This document shows positions 21,711-29,691 of a stretch of 34,332 nt of DNA, one piece after another. Below the pieces are notes generated by a model that saw only the letters and a list, made by a program, of their open reading frames with translations, had not been told where the DNA came from and made no database searches. Position numbers and translations under genes: made by a program. Numbering within the stretch: position 1 is the first letter of the stretch; each line of letters begins with the position of its first letter. The stretch is taken from NCBI GenBank assembly GCA_026989875.1, contig JALSIP010000009.1, positions 1 through 34,332 of the forward strand, in the 5' to 3' direction. The stretch comes from an archaeon. Lineage in GTDB: Archaea; Hydrothermarchaeota; Hydrothermarchaeia; Hydrothermarchaeales; BMS3B.

Positions 21711-22175
21711 ATGGAGGAGATTTTTGAGAGCGAGCTTCCAGGTGTGGGAAAGAAGTACACGGTGAGGCTGGAGGAGGGAACGCTCACGCTGCTCCTGCAT
21801 GAAGATGGCAGGAGGGAGGTGGTCTACGAGAGGGAGGGCGAGGAGCCTGTGATAATAACGCTGAGTGATGAGCTTGCCAGAAAGATTGCACTGATTCTTG
21901 CGGGCGCCTACTTCACCCCGGCACCCCTGGAGGCGATTGGCTCGGTTATCTCGGGAAGGGTGCGCTTAGAGTGGGTGCGCACGGGCAGGGCTGCCGGAAG
22001 GACGCTGGGCGAGCTGGATGTGAGAAACCGCACAGGGGCGAGCGTGATCGCTGTTGCCAGAGGAGACAGGGTGATCCCGAACCCGGGGGCTGATTTCAGG
22101 CTTGAGCAGGGGGACGTGCTCATCGCAGCAGGCAGGGAGGAGGAGCTGAGAAGGCTCAGGGAGCTCGTTGAGTGA
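21711..22175 (+). CDS. KhtT-like K+/H+ antiporter regulatory subunit (RCK_C domain)
   Basis: The 154-residue soluble protein has an N-terminal beta-rich domain (GVGKKYTVRLEEGTLTLLLHEDG) and a C-terminal RCK_C/TrkA_C domain at about 82-154 (GRTLGELDVRNRTGASVIAVARG ... LEQGDVLIAAG). This is the arrangement of KhtT, which regulates the KhtU antiporter in response to ligand or pH. The ATG directly follows the amidotransferase TGA, and the antiporter gene starts one base after its own stop, so the pair is translationally linked. Confidence 0.88.
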   Translation: MEEIFESELPGVGKKYTVRLEEGTLTLLLHEDGRREVVYEREGEEPVIITLSDELARKIALILAGAYFTPAPLEAIGSVISGRVRLEWVRTGRAAGRTLGELDVRNRTGASVIAVARGDRVIPNPGADFRLEQGDVLIAAGREEELRRLRELVE

Positions 22176-22176
22176 G

Positions 22177-24120
22177 ATGCTGCGTGACCTGGCGGTAGTG
22201 CTGCTGCTGTCACTCGCCTCAGGAGCGGTGCTGCGCTACCTGAGGCTGCCGCCCAGCCTGGGGTACATCATCGCCGGCATACTCGCGGGTCCCTACGCCA
22301 TGGAGATGGTGGAGGACTTAGACGCAGTTTCGGAGTTTGCAGACATCGGGCTGATTCTGCTGATGTTCACCTTGGGGCTGGAGTTCAACCTGCGCAGGCT
22401 GCGCAGCGCAGGGGTGCTGGCGATTGCAGCGTCTCTCTCGGGTACGCTGCTCCTGCTGGGAACCGGCTACGCCGCAGGAATGGCAATGGGACTTGAAAGC
22501 ATGGATGCGGTGTTCCTGGGTGCTGCCCTCTCCATAGGCAGCACGGCAATTGTGCTGAGGATGCTGAGAGACCTGGCAATGCTGCACACCAGGCAGGCGG
22601 AGATGATGATAGCCATACTGGTGGTGGAGGATATCAGCGCGGTGGTGCTGCTGACGCTGCTGTCGGGTATATCCATGCTCACACCCTCCATCGGAGCCCT
22701 GGCAGAGGTGGTGCTCAGGATAGCCGGCTTCTTCACCCTCGTGTACCTGCTGGGCGTCAAGGCGGTGCCGGTGCTGATGCGCAGGCTGAATGCCCTGGGG
22801 GGAGAGGAGATGCTGTTCGTGGCGTCGCTGGCGATGTGCTTCTCCTTAGCCTTCTTCGCCCAGAAGCTCGGACTGTCGCTGGCGCTCGGCGCCTTCGTGA
22901 TGGGTGCGGTGATAGCGGAGAGCAGGCTCTCGGAGCAGGTGCTCAGAAACATCGCCCCGGTGAGAGACCTGTTTGTCATGCTCTTCTTCGTGAGCATAGG
23001 GATGCTGATTGACCTGAGGGCGGCGATTGGCTTCCTGCCGCAGGCGCTGGCGCTTCTGCTGATGCTGGCAGGACTGAAGCTGCTCACCAGAGGCGGACTG
23101 TGCTTCCTCGGTGGAATGCGGGGAAAGGAGGCTGTCGCGGTAGGGCTGGGGCTGCTGCCCATGGGCGAGTTCTCGCTGGCAATGGTGAAGCTGGGCTATG
23201 ACCAGGGCGTGGTGTCCCAGAAGCTCTACCCGCTGCTGGGCGCACTGGTGGTGCTGAGCGTTTTCTCCACACCGCTGCTGCTGAAGCGCTCAGACAGCCT
23301 GGCTGGTGTGCTGGCAAAGCTGGCTCCGGCTTCGCTGAAGGAGGCAGCCGCATACATGAGCTCGCTGTTCTCTGAGCCAGGGGGCACACGGGAGCGCGGG
23401 GAGGTAAGGAGAAAGATGCTGTACCTGGTGGTGTGCTCGGGTGCGCTTTTCGGTGCCCTCAGGCTCGCAACGGCGCTGAGCCGGGGTATGGAGCCGGAGC
23501 TGAGGGCGGCGGTTGCGCTGCTTTTTGCGGCGCCGGTGCTCTGGCTGATGCTCAGCCAGCTTTCGGGCGTGGCAGAGCTGCTTACGGAGGCGGCGGGCAG
23601 GAGATTCCTGCCGGGAGAGAGGGAGGCGGCAAGGGAGGCGCTGAGGAGGATGCTCCTCCTGACCCTGCTCGCCTTCCTGAGCCTGTTCATGATGCCAACG
23701 CTGGCTGGCTACTTCCCGGAGCTTTCGGATGCCGTGCCTGTGCTGGTGCTTCTGCTACTGCTCCTGCTCAGCATGCTGTACTGGCAGACCCTCATCAGCC
23801 TGCACGAGAGGATATACAGGCTGTTGCAGAGCCTCAGGGGTGGAGAGAAGCCCGCAAGCCTGCTGGCAGAGCTGGCGGCAGGGGGAAGCATAGGTGAGGT
23901 GGTGGTGGAGGAGGGAAGCGATGCCTGTGGCAGGAGCATTGCAGAGCTCAGGATAAGGGAGCTCACCGGCGCAACGGTGCTGGCGGTGGTGAGGGGCGAG
24001 AGAACCATCACAAACCCGAGCCCCGAGGAGAGGCTCATGGCAGGTGATGTGCTGCTGGTGTTCGGCTCGGCAGAGGCGAGGAGGAGACTCGGAAGGCTGG
24101 TGAGCAGGCAGAGGGGGTAA
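22177..24120 (+). CDS. CPA2/KefB-type cation:proton antiporter with own RCK_C domain
   Basis: A 647-residue membrane protein. Residues 1-375 form the CPA2 transport core (LGYIIAGILAGP; SIGSTAIVLRML; VVEDISAVVLL with the conserved Asp; LSLALGAFVMGAVIAES). A further part of about 400-560 has three or four additional hydrophobic segments (MLYLVVCSGALFGALRLA; LLFAAPVLWLML; LVLLLLLLLSMLYW), and the C-terminus (about 575-647) is a second RCK_C domain similar to that of the preceding gene (IRELTGATVLAVVRGERTI). The function should be K+ or Na+ efflux coupled to H+ uptake. I start at ATG 22177; TTG 22168 is in frame but inside the upstream gene. Confidence 0.88.
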   Translation: MLRDLAVVLLLSLASGAVLRYLRLPPSLGYIIAGILAGPYAMEMVEDLDAVSEFADIGLILLMFTLGLEFNLRRLRSAGVLAIAASLSGTLLLLGTGYAAGMAMGLESMDAVFLGAALSIGSTAIVLRMLRDLAMLHTRQAEMMIAILVVEDISAVVLLTLLSGISMLTPSIGALAEVVLRIAGFFTLVYLLGVKAVPVLMRRLNALGGEEMLFVASLAMCFSLAFFAQKLGLSLALGAFVMGAVIAESRLSEQVLRNIAPVRDLFVMLFFVSIGMLIDLRAAIGFLPQALALLLMLAGLKLLTRGGLCFLGGMRGKEAVAVGLGLLPMGEFSLAMVKLGYDQGVVSQKLYPLLGALVVLSVFSTPLLLKRSDSLAGVLAKLAPASLKEAAAYMSSLFSEPGGTRERGEVRRKMLYLVVCSGALFGALRLATALSRGMEPELRAAVALLFAAPVLWLMLSQLSGVAELLTEAAGRRFLPGEREAAREALRRMLLLTLLAFLSLFMMPTLAGYFPELSDAVPVLVLLLLLLLSMLYWQTLISLHERIYRLLQSLRGGEKPASLLAELAAGGSIGEVVVEEGSDACGRSIAELRIRELTGATVLAVVRGERTITNPSPEERLMAGDVLLVFGSAEARRRLGRLVSRQRG

Positions 24121-24130
24121 AGGTTTTTAG

Positions 24131-25066
24131 ATGGCGAGGACAATAATCCATGCGATGCGGGTGGAGTTCGCGGGCAGGGACCTGGTGTCAATGCGGGAGC
24201 TCTCACGTCAGGAGATTGAGCACATACTCAACACCGCCGAGCGCACCGAGTTCTCAGGGGATGTGCTGAAGGGCAGGCTGATGTGCTCGCTGTTCTTTGA
24301 GCCCAGCACCAGGACCAGGCTGAGCTTTGAGACTGCAATGAAGAGGCTTGGAGGAGAGGTGGTGGGGTTTGCAAAGCCGGGAGCGGCGTCCCTGAGCAAG
24401 GGTGAGAACCTCACCGACACCATAAAGACAGTCTCCTGCTATTCTGATGTAATAGTGCTCAGACACCCCCGCGAGGGCGCAGCAAGGCTTGCAGCGGAGG
24501 TGAGCGATGTCCCGGTTATAAACGCCGGCGACGGCTCAAATCAGCACCCCACGCAGGCGCTGACAGACCTCTACACCATACGCAGGGAGCACGGCAGGCT
24601 GAAGGTGAGGGTTGCCATGGTGGGGGACCTGAAGTACGCCAGAACCGTGCGCTCCTTAGGGCAGGGGCTGGCAAAGTTCGGCGCAAGGCTTCTGCTGAGC
24701 TCACCCCCGGGGCTTGAGATGTCCGAAGAGCTGTGCGCGGAGCTGGAGAGCATGGGCGCCAGGCTGGAGGTGTGCACCAGCATTGAGGAGGCTGTGGAGA
24801 GGGCGGATGTGCTGTACGTTACCAGAATCCAGAAGGAGCGCTTCCCGGACCCCGAGGAGTACAGGAAGGTGCAGGGGGCGTACAGGATAACTCCAGAGCT
24901 GCTTGAAATCGCCAGCTCCAGAATGATCGTGCTGCACCCCCTGCCGAGGGTTGATGAGATATCGCCGGAGGTTGACCACACCGACAGGGCGAGGTACTTC
25001 CATCAGGTGCGAAACAGCATCCCCGTGAGGATGGCGGTTCTCAGCTTGCTGCTCGGGGTGGTGTAG
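24131..25066 (+). CDS. pyrB: aspartate carbamoyltransferase catalytic subunit
   Basis: The 311-residue protein contains all ATCase signatures: FEPSTRTRLSFE (carbamoyl phosphate site), DGSNQHPTQALTDLYT (HPxQ) and VLHPLPRVDEI. It catalyses the second committed step of pyrimidine synthesis in the cytoplasm. Length is normal. The ATG at 24131 (or the in-frame ATG nine codons later, MRVEFAGRD) is uncertain; homologues usually begin near the second. The regulatory subunit gene starts one base after its stop, so both form the usual pyrBI operon. Confidence 0.96.
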   Translation: MARTIIHAMRVEFAGRDLVSMRELSRQEIEHILNTAERTEFSGDVLKGRLMCSLFFEPSTRTRLSFETAMKRLGGEVVGFAKPGAASLSKGENLTDTIKTVSCYSDVIVLRHPREGAARLAAEVSDVPVINAGDGSNQHPTQALTDLYTIRREHGRLKVRVAMVGDLKYARTVRSLGQGLAKFGARLLLSSPPGLEMSEELCAELESMGARLEVCTSIEEAVERADVLYVTRIQKERFPDPEEYRKVQGAYRITPELLEIASSRMIVLHPLPRVDEISPEVDHTDRARYFHQVRNSIPVRMAVLSLLLGVV

Positions 25067-25067
25067 A

Positions 25068-25526
25068 ATGGAGCGGGATATAAGGGTGAGGAAGATTAAG
25101 GATGGCACGGTGATAGACCACATAACCGCAGGTCAGGCGCTGAACGTGCTGCGAATACTCAACCTGCCCTCCAGCTCGGGCGCCACGGTAACGGTGGCGA
25201 TGAACGTGCCCTCACGGAAGGCGGGCGTGAAGGACATAGTGAAGGTGGAGGGGCGAGAGTTGAGAAGCGAGGAGGTGGACAGGATAGCGCTGCTCGCCCC
25301 GGAGGCTACGATAAACATAGTGCGAAACTACCGGGTGGTGGAGAAGAAGAAGGTTGCCATACCCCAGATGGTGGAGGGGGTGCTGGGATGCGCCAACCCC
25401 AACTGCATAACCCACTTTGAGCCCGTGAAGCCACGCTTCACCGTGGAGAGCAGAAAGCCCATAAGGCTGAGATGCCACTACTGCGAGCGAATCATGTGCG
25501 AGGCTGAGATTGCCAAGCAGTTTTAG
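25068..25526 (+). CDS. pyrI: aspartate carbamoyltransferase regulatory subunit
   Basis: The 152-residue protein has the allosteric nucleotide-binding domain (IRKIKDGTVIDHITAGQ in the N-terminal 20 residues) and the C-terminal zinc domain with four Cys in the standard arrangement: CANPNC (C-x4-C) and CHYCERIM (C-x2-C). It joins PyrB to give the ATP/CTP-regulated holoenzyme. The start is one base after pyrB, and it ends two bases before the methyltransferase gene. Confidence 0.96.
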   Translation: MERDIRVRKIKDGTVIDHITAGQALNVLRILNLPSSSGATVTVAMNVPSRKAGVKDIVKVEGRELRSEEVDRIALLAPEATINIVRNYRVVEKKKVAIPQMVEGVLGCANPNCITHFEPVKPRFTVESRKPIRLRCHYCERIMCEAEIAKQF

Positions 25527-25528
25527 CC

Positions 25529-26461
25529 ATGAAGGGCGAGGAAGCCAGAAGGGTGCTGAGGGAGATAAACAGGAAGTTCGTGGAGAGGTACGAGAGGATA
25601 GACCCCAGCGATGAGTTCTTCATCTACACCGCACGCAGGCTGAGGCAGAGCATCAGGGTGAACACCCTGAAGGCAGAGCTTGAGCTGGCGGTGGAGAACC
25701 TGAGCAGAAGGTTTGAGCTTGAGCAGGTGCCCTGGTGCAGGGAGGGCTTCTGGGTGAGCGGTGGCAGGGTGAGCACCACCGCAGAGCATGCCCTGGGCGT
25801 GGTGTTCATCCAGGAGGCGGCGTCAATGCTGCCTGTGGTGGCTCTTGAGGTTGAGCCGGAGATGAAGGTGCTGGACATGGCTGCCTCGCCAGGGGGCAAG
25901 AGCACGCAGATTGCCCAGTACATGGAGAATCGCGGGTGCTTGGTGGCGAATGAGCCGAGGGTTAAGAGGCTCTCGGTGCTTGCGGCAAACCTGCAGAGGT
26001 GCGGGGTGCTAATAGCCAGGGTTACCAGGATGGATGGCAGGAGGTTCTCGGAGTTCCCGGAGCGCTTTGACAGGGTGCTGCTTGATGCGCCGTGCAGCAA
26101 CGCGGGCATGGTGAGGAAGAGCTACAGGTACCTGCAGGTGTGGGGGAGGAGACGGGCTAAGAAGCTGTCCAGGCTGCAGAAGGAGCTGATTCTCGCAGCA
26201 TACCGGGCTCTTAAGCCGGGAGGCGTGCTGGTGTACTCCACCTGCACCCTTGACCCCATAGAGAATGAGGAGGTGGTGGACCACCTGCTCAGGTGCACGG
26301 AGGCTGAGGTGGAGGGGATTGAGCTGCCGCTGAGGAGGCATGAGCCCTTTACGGAGTTTGAGGGAAAAAGCTACTCCAGTGAGGTGAGGAAGTGTCTGAG
26401 AATACACCCCCAGGACAACGACACCGAGGGGTTCTTTGTGGCGAGGCTGAGGAAGCCGTAG
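25529..26461 (+). CDS. RNA cytosine-C5 methyltransferase (NOP2/NSUN family)
   Basis: The 310-residue protein has an N-terminal RNA-binding ferredoxin-like part (about 1-95, IRVNTLKA) and a Rossmann methyltransferase domain with the SAM site DMAASPGGKSTQIAQ, motif IV DAPCSNAGM and motif VI VYSTCTLDPIENE. The two Cys in motifs IV and VI are the general-base/nucleophile pair of m5C methyltransferases. It ends with IHPQDNDTEGFFVARL, the usual family end. The target may be tRNA or rRNA. The C-terminal PUA-like part that many relatives carry in one chain is encoded by the next gene, which overlaps by one base (TAGTG). Confidence 0.93.
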   Translation: MKGEEARRVLREINRKFVERYERIDPSDEFFIYTARRLRQSIRVNTLKAELELAVENLSRRFELEQVPWCREGFWVSGGRVSTTAEHALGVVFIQEAASMLPVVALEVEPEMKVLDMAASPGGKSTQIAQYMENRGCLVANEPRVKRLSVLAANLQRCGVLIARVTRMDGRRFSEFPERFDRVLLDAPCSNAGMVRKSYRYLQVWGRRRAKKLSRLQKELILAAYRALKPGGVLVYSTCTLDPIENEEVVDHLLRCTEAEVEGIELPLRRHEPFTEFEGKSYSSEVRKCLRIHPQDNDTEGFFVARLRKP

Positions 26462-26868
26462 TGCTTGAGATGCTTGAGAGGCAGTTCGGAGTGAGCAGCC
26501 TGAAGCTCAGGCTCAAACAGGGCGGCGGTGGCAGGTGGTACGTGCGCGTGGAGTGCGAGCAGGAGCTTGAGGCGGCTCATCCAGGGCTGTACTTCGGAAC
26601 CCTGGAGAGGGATGGCTTCAGGCTGTCGGTGGAGGGGAGCCACATAGTGGGAAGGCTCGCCTCAAAGGGCGTGGTGGAGCTTGAGAGGGAGCAGGCACTG
26701 CGCTGGATGATGGGTGAGGATGTTGAGGCTGAGGCGCCGGAGGGGTACGTGATACTCAGGTATGCGGGCTACTTCCTGGGCTGCGGAAGAGCCAAGGGAG
26801 GGGTGGTGAGGAACTTCCTGTCAGCGAATCGCAGGCTTCCGCCTGAGGCTGCCAAGGCTCTGCCCTGA
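26461..26868 (+). CDS. PUA-like RNA-binding partner of the m5C methyltransferase
   Basis: About 135 residues, soluble. The C-terminal half (EGYVILRYAGYFLGCGRAKGG, FLSANRRLPPEAAKAL) is the pattern of the PUA-like C-terminal domain of NOP2/Sun and RsmF-type methyltransferases. GTG 26461 overlaps the TAG of the upstream gene; ATG 26470 is an alternative. As a separate chain it probably assists the enzyme in binding its RNA. The last 48 bases overlap the convergent mptA gene, so the end of each gene is antisense to the other. Confidence 0.75.
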   Translation: MLEMLERQFGVSSLKLRLKQGGGGRWYVRVECEQELEAAHPGLYFGTLERDGFRLSVEGSHIVGRLASKGVVELEREQALRWMMGEDVEAEAPEGYVILRYAGYFLGCGRAKGGVVRNFLSANRRLPPEAAKALP

Positions 26869-27651
26869 GGTCACGGTGGTGCGCAGGTTGAGCAGGGGCT
26901 CGGTGGAGGTGCAGCGGGCGGTTACCAGGGCGCTGTCGGGTAGCTCTGAAAACCTGCCGGCAATGCCGCCGAGCACAGCCTCAACCACCTCCACGGGAGA
27001 GGCGGGGGAGGCGCACACTCCATGCAGAACCTCTGCCTCCTCGCCTGAGGTGAGGCTGGAGTGGGCTCTCGCTCCAACAGAGGACTCCAGCACCTCTATC
27101 AGCTCCTCTATCCTCACGCCCTCCACGCCCTCGCTCTCAACCTCGGCACGAACCGTTACCTGCTGTATGCACCCCTGCCCGCCCCTGCGCGTGGCTATTA
27201 TGCCCCTGAGCTCGGCGCCTATGCGTGTCCTCACGCCTCCGCCACGCTCCGCACGGGCGCTGGCGAAGAGCCGAACGAAGTCCTGAACCTGCCTGCCTGC
27301 CGGAGACCTGCGGGGCAGCATCAGCGTGCTCTCCATGCTGACCTCGCTCATGCTGGCGTAGCCGTGCCTCTCCAGCACCCTGAGCACAATCTTGCCGCAG
27401 AGCTCCTCCAGGCTGTGGGCAGGCTTTGAGGAAACCTCCTCTATGACCTCGTTTATCGCCTCAAGGTTCCTGGACATGTGGGTGCCCTTCTGAAAGCTGG
27501 GCAGGTCAACGTAGCACTCAAAGGTGGCGGAGAGTATGACCTCCCTTCCTGCACCGCTCCTGATGCGCAGGAGCTTGCGCACGTTGCTGACACCAGCCCT
27601 GGAGATGGGCATTCTTATCTCGGGCGCCCTGACCTGAACGTCCGGCAGCAT
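26821..27651 (-). CDS. mptA: GTP cyclohydrolase MptA (Fe(II)-dependent, FolE2 superfamily)
   Basis: The 276-residue protein starts MLPDVQVRAPEIRMPISRAG and contains YVDLPSFQKGTHMSRNLEAIN, the T-H-M-S-R signature of the FolE2/MptA family, with later metal and active-site segments (HGYASMSEVSM, RGGQGCIQQV, CTSTEPLLNLRT). MptA turns GTP into dihydroneopterin-2',3'-cyclic phosphate, the first step to tetrahydromethanopterin, so the organism very probably uses this C1 carrier. I prefer ATG 27651; the open frame to GTG 27693 adds 14 residues that homologues lack. Confidence 0.92.
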   Translation of the reverse strand: MLPDVQVRAPEIRMPISRAGVSNVRKLLRIRSGAGREVILSATFECYVDLPSFQKGTHMSRNLEAINEVIEEVSSKPAHSLEELCGKIVLRVLERHGYASMSEVSMESTLMLPRRSPAGRQVQDFVRLFASARAERGGGVRTRIGAELRGIIATRRGGQGCIQQVTVRAEVESEGVEGVRIEELIEVLESSVGARAHSSLTSGEEAEVLHGVCASPASPVEVVEAVLGGIAGRFSELPDSALVTARCTSTEPLLNLRTTVTSGQSLGSLRRKPAIR

Positions 27652-27710
27652 GTTACCACTTACTTTTATCTTGTCAGCTCTCGGGGATTGCACGCAGGTG
27701 CAAGGTTAAC

Positions 27711-27720
27711 AATATAAAAG
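27711..27720 (-). promoter_or_regulatory. TATA box of mptA
   Basis: CTTTTATATT on the minus strand predicts transcription near 27690 and a leader of about 40 bases before ATG 27651. Read on the plus strand the same site is only about 15 bases from the NapH-like ATG, too close to drive it normally. Confidence 0.5.
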
Positions 27721-27729
27721 GCGGGGAGC

Positions 27730-28398
27730 ATGCTGCAGGACGCGAGAAGGCTGTTTCTTAGTGCGGTGTTTGTAGTTTCTGTGATGTACGTCACCGGGGG
27801 CTTCGCAATCGCCGGCTACAGCTTCAGCGATGTGTTCGGGGTGAGTGAGGGGTTCTTCAGAATCTACCTGCCGGAGATTGAGCTGCTGCTCCTGCTGTCG
27901 GTTTTCTTGGGGATGAGCTTTGGCAGGCTCTTCTGCGGCTGGCTGTGCCCGCTGAGCGCCATCTTCGGCTTTGTTGAGCCGCTGGGAAAGAAGCGCAGGT
28001 GGCACGGAAAAGTGTGGTTCAGGCTGAAGTATGCAAGCCTGGCTGCGGGGCTGGCACTGCTCTACTATGCCATGACCGCAGGCGTGCCGGTGCCGGTGGA
28101 GCTGGCAGCCTACGCCGGTATGGGGCTGCTGGGTGCGCTGGTGGTGCTGGAGGTCGCCTACCCCAGGCTCTTCTGCACCTCACTCTGCCCCGTCGGAGGG
28201 TTCTTCAGCGCGGTGGCAAAGCTGGCGGTGTTCAGGCTGCACGTGGATGATGAATGCACCGCCTGCGGCAGGTGCAGCAGGGTGTGCGAGATGAATGTGG
28301 ATATATGCGGCAGGAAGAGGCTCAATGAGTGCTCCTTCTGTCTCGCGTGCATTGAGGAGTGCCCGTACAGGAGCATCAGCGTCAGGTGCTCCGCTTAG
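27730..28398 (+). CDS. NapH-like membrane protein with cytoplasmic ferredoxin domain
   Basis: The 222-residue protein has four or so membrane spans, two C-x3-CP motifs at the ends of helices (FCGWLCPLSAIFG and FCTSLCPVGGFF) and a C-terminal 2[4Fe-4S] domain (CTACGRCSRVCEMNVDICGRK, CSFCLACIEECP). This layout is that of NapH/NosR/MauN-type electron-transfer proteins, which shuttle electrons between quinols or ferredoxin and periplasmic or membrane reductases. No reductase gene is adjacent. The heme-copper cluster or the molybdoenzyme in this window are possible partners. It ends 17 bases inside the convergent MFS gene. Start ATG 27730 is chosen for its purine-rich upstream GGCGGGGAGC. Confidence 0.85.
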   Translation: MLQDARRLFLSAVFVVSVMYVTGGFAIAGYSFSDVFGVSEGFFRIYLPEIELLLLLSVFLGMSFGRLFCGWLCPLSAIFGFVEPLGKKRRWHGKVWFRLKYASLAAGLALLYYAMTAGVPVPVELAAYAGMGLLGALVVLEVAYPRLFCTSLCPVGGFFSAVAKLAVFRLHVDDECTACGRCSRVCEMNVDICGRKRLNECSFCLACIEECPYRSISVRCSA

Positions 28399-29479
28399 AC
28401 CACCACAGGTGGAAGATGAGCGCAAGCAGGGTTATGCCGGAGGCGAAGTACATGGTGGCGGTGTAGCCGAGGGCGTGGGAGATGGCGCCTCCGAGCAGGG
28501 GACCGAGAACCATGGAGATGCTGGTGAAGGAGCCGAGGAGACCCACACTGGTGGCGGCTTCGGTGTTGTTCTCCAGCAGGTACCTGAGGGAGCCCACGTA
28601 GAGCATTGAGTAGGAGAGCGCCAGGAAGAGCTGAACCGGGAGGATGCCGAGGTAGCTGTCCAGAAGGGCGTAGCTGAGGAAGACCAGCATGCTGAGCACC
28701 AGCCCGAGACGCAGGTGGAGCAGGGGCTTGCCGGTGTTGAGGTGGCGCATTATTATGAACTGGGAGAAGGTGTTGGCGAAGTATATCACGCCTATCCAGA
28801 GCTTGCTGGCTCCCAGGGCTGCCAAGTAGAGGGGGAAGATGAGCCAGACCGCAAAGGCGCCGGTGTGCCTGAGCAGGCTGGGAAGGTAAATGTGGAGGTT
28901 GCGCTTCATGAGATGCACCGGAAACAGGGGGGTGCGGACCCTGAGGAATTCAAGCTCTGCCATGCGGAGGGAGAGCGCAAGGGCGGGGAGCATGAGCAGG
29001 AAGCACACCAGAAACACCAGCCAGTACGCTTCAAGCTCGCCAAGGCTCTCGCCCCCGGTGGCGAAGATGCCCGCGAGAAGGCTTCCCGCCGCCCAGCCGA
29101 GGGAGCCGAAGGATGCCAGCGTACCCAAGGGTTCGCCGGTTTCGCGGCTCCTGGCAAGCAGAGGGGGTGTGAGCGCACCCATGCCAAGACCGGCAAGGGC
29201 TCTGACGCCAACGAGGGCGGCGCTGCTCTGGGCGGGTATGTGGAGCAGGTAGGCAACTGCAGACACCGCAACTCCCGCAATTACAAATACACGCCTCCCG
29301 GTGAAGTCGGAGGCTCTGCCAACTAAGTAGGAGGAGAGGAGCACTGCCAGACCGTAGGCGGTGCCTATTATGCCTATCTCAAATCTCCCAGCCCCGAGAG
29401 CGCTGGCATAGTTGGGTATGAAGATGGTGCTCATCATCGCAGCCGCATAGCTCAGAAACAGAATACCTCTGGCATGCAT
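28382..29479 (-). CDS. major facilitator superfamily transporter
   Basis: A 365-residue protein with 11-12 hydrophobic segments and the MFS loop 2-3 signature (YLVGRASDFTGRRVFVIAG, equivalent to G-x3-D-R-x-G-R-R) after the second helix. The substrate is unknown. I place the start at ATG 29479 (MHARGILFLSYAAAMM) because the preceding open frame to 29632 has no membrane character, and a TTTATCTC TATA element lies 28 bases upstream, predicting a leaderless mRNA. It is slightly shorter than common MFS proteins (400). Confidence 0.85.
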   Translation of the reverse strand: MHARGILFLSYAAAMMSTIFIPNYASALGAGRFEIGIIGTAYGLAVLLSSYLVGRASDFTGRRVFVIAGVAVSAVAYLLHIPAQSSAALVGVRALAGLGMGALTPPLLARSRETGEPLGTLASFGSLGWAAGSLLAGIFATGGESLGELEAYWLVFLVCFLLMLPALALSLRMAELEFLRVRTPLFPVHLMKRNLHIYLPSLLRHTGAFAVWLIFPLYLAALGASKLWIGVIYFANTFSQFIIMRHLNTGKPLLHLRLGLVLSMLVFLSYALLDSYLGILPVQLFLALSYSMLYVGSLRYLLENNTEAATSVGLLGSFTSISMVLGPLLGGAISHALGYTATMYFASGITLLALIFHLWWSKRST

Positions 29480-29502
29480 CGTGCACAGGTAGCAGCAGGG
29501 GA

Positions 29503-29510
29503 GAGATAAA
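29503..29510 (-). promoter_or_regulatory. TATA box of the MFS gene
   Basis: TTTATCTC on the minus strand, centred 28 bases before ATG 29479. The distance fits transcription starting at the start codon, and no ribosome-binding sequence is present. Confidence 0.5.
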
Positions 29511-29691
29511 CCCTTCGCTGCAGAAAAAGAGTGGAGAGGAGGAGGCAGTAGGAGTGTCACCCCTCCCCTGCTGACCTCACGGGTTCCGCTATACTGCTTG
29601 ACCGCACCCGCAATAAAGGTTTTCTTTCGCATGCTGAAACAATATCCGCAAGTTGTATTGTGTTGTTAAAACCCGCCCACTGAGTGGGGTG

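Noticed and set aside
27711-27720. TATA box for the NapH-like gene on the plus strand
   Set aside because: The site is only about 15 bases from the ATG, too near for archaeal initiation; it fits mptA on the other strand.
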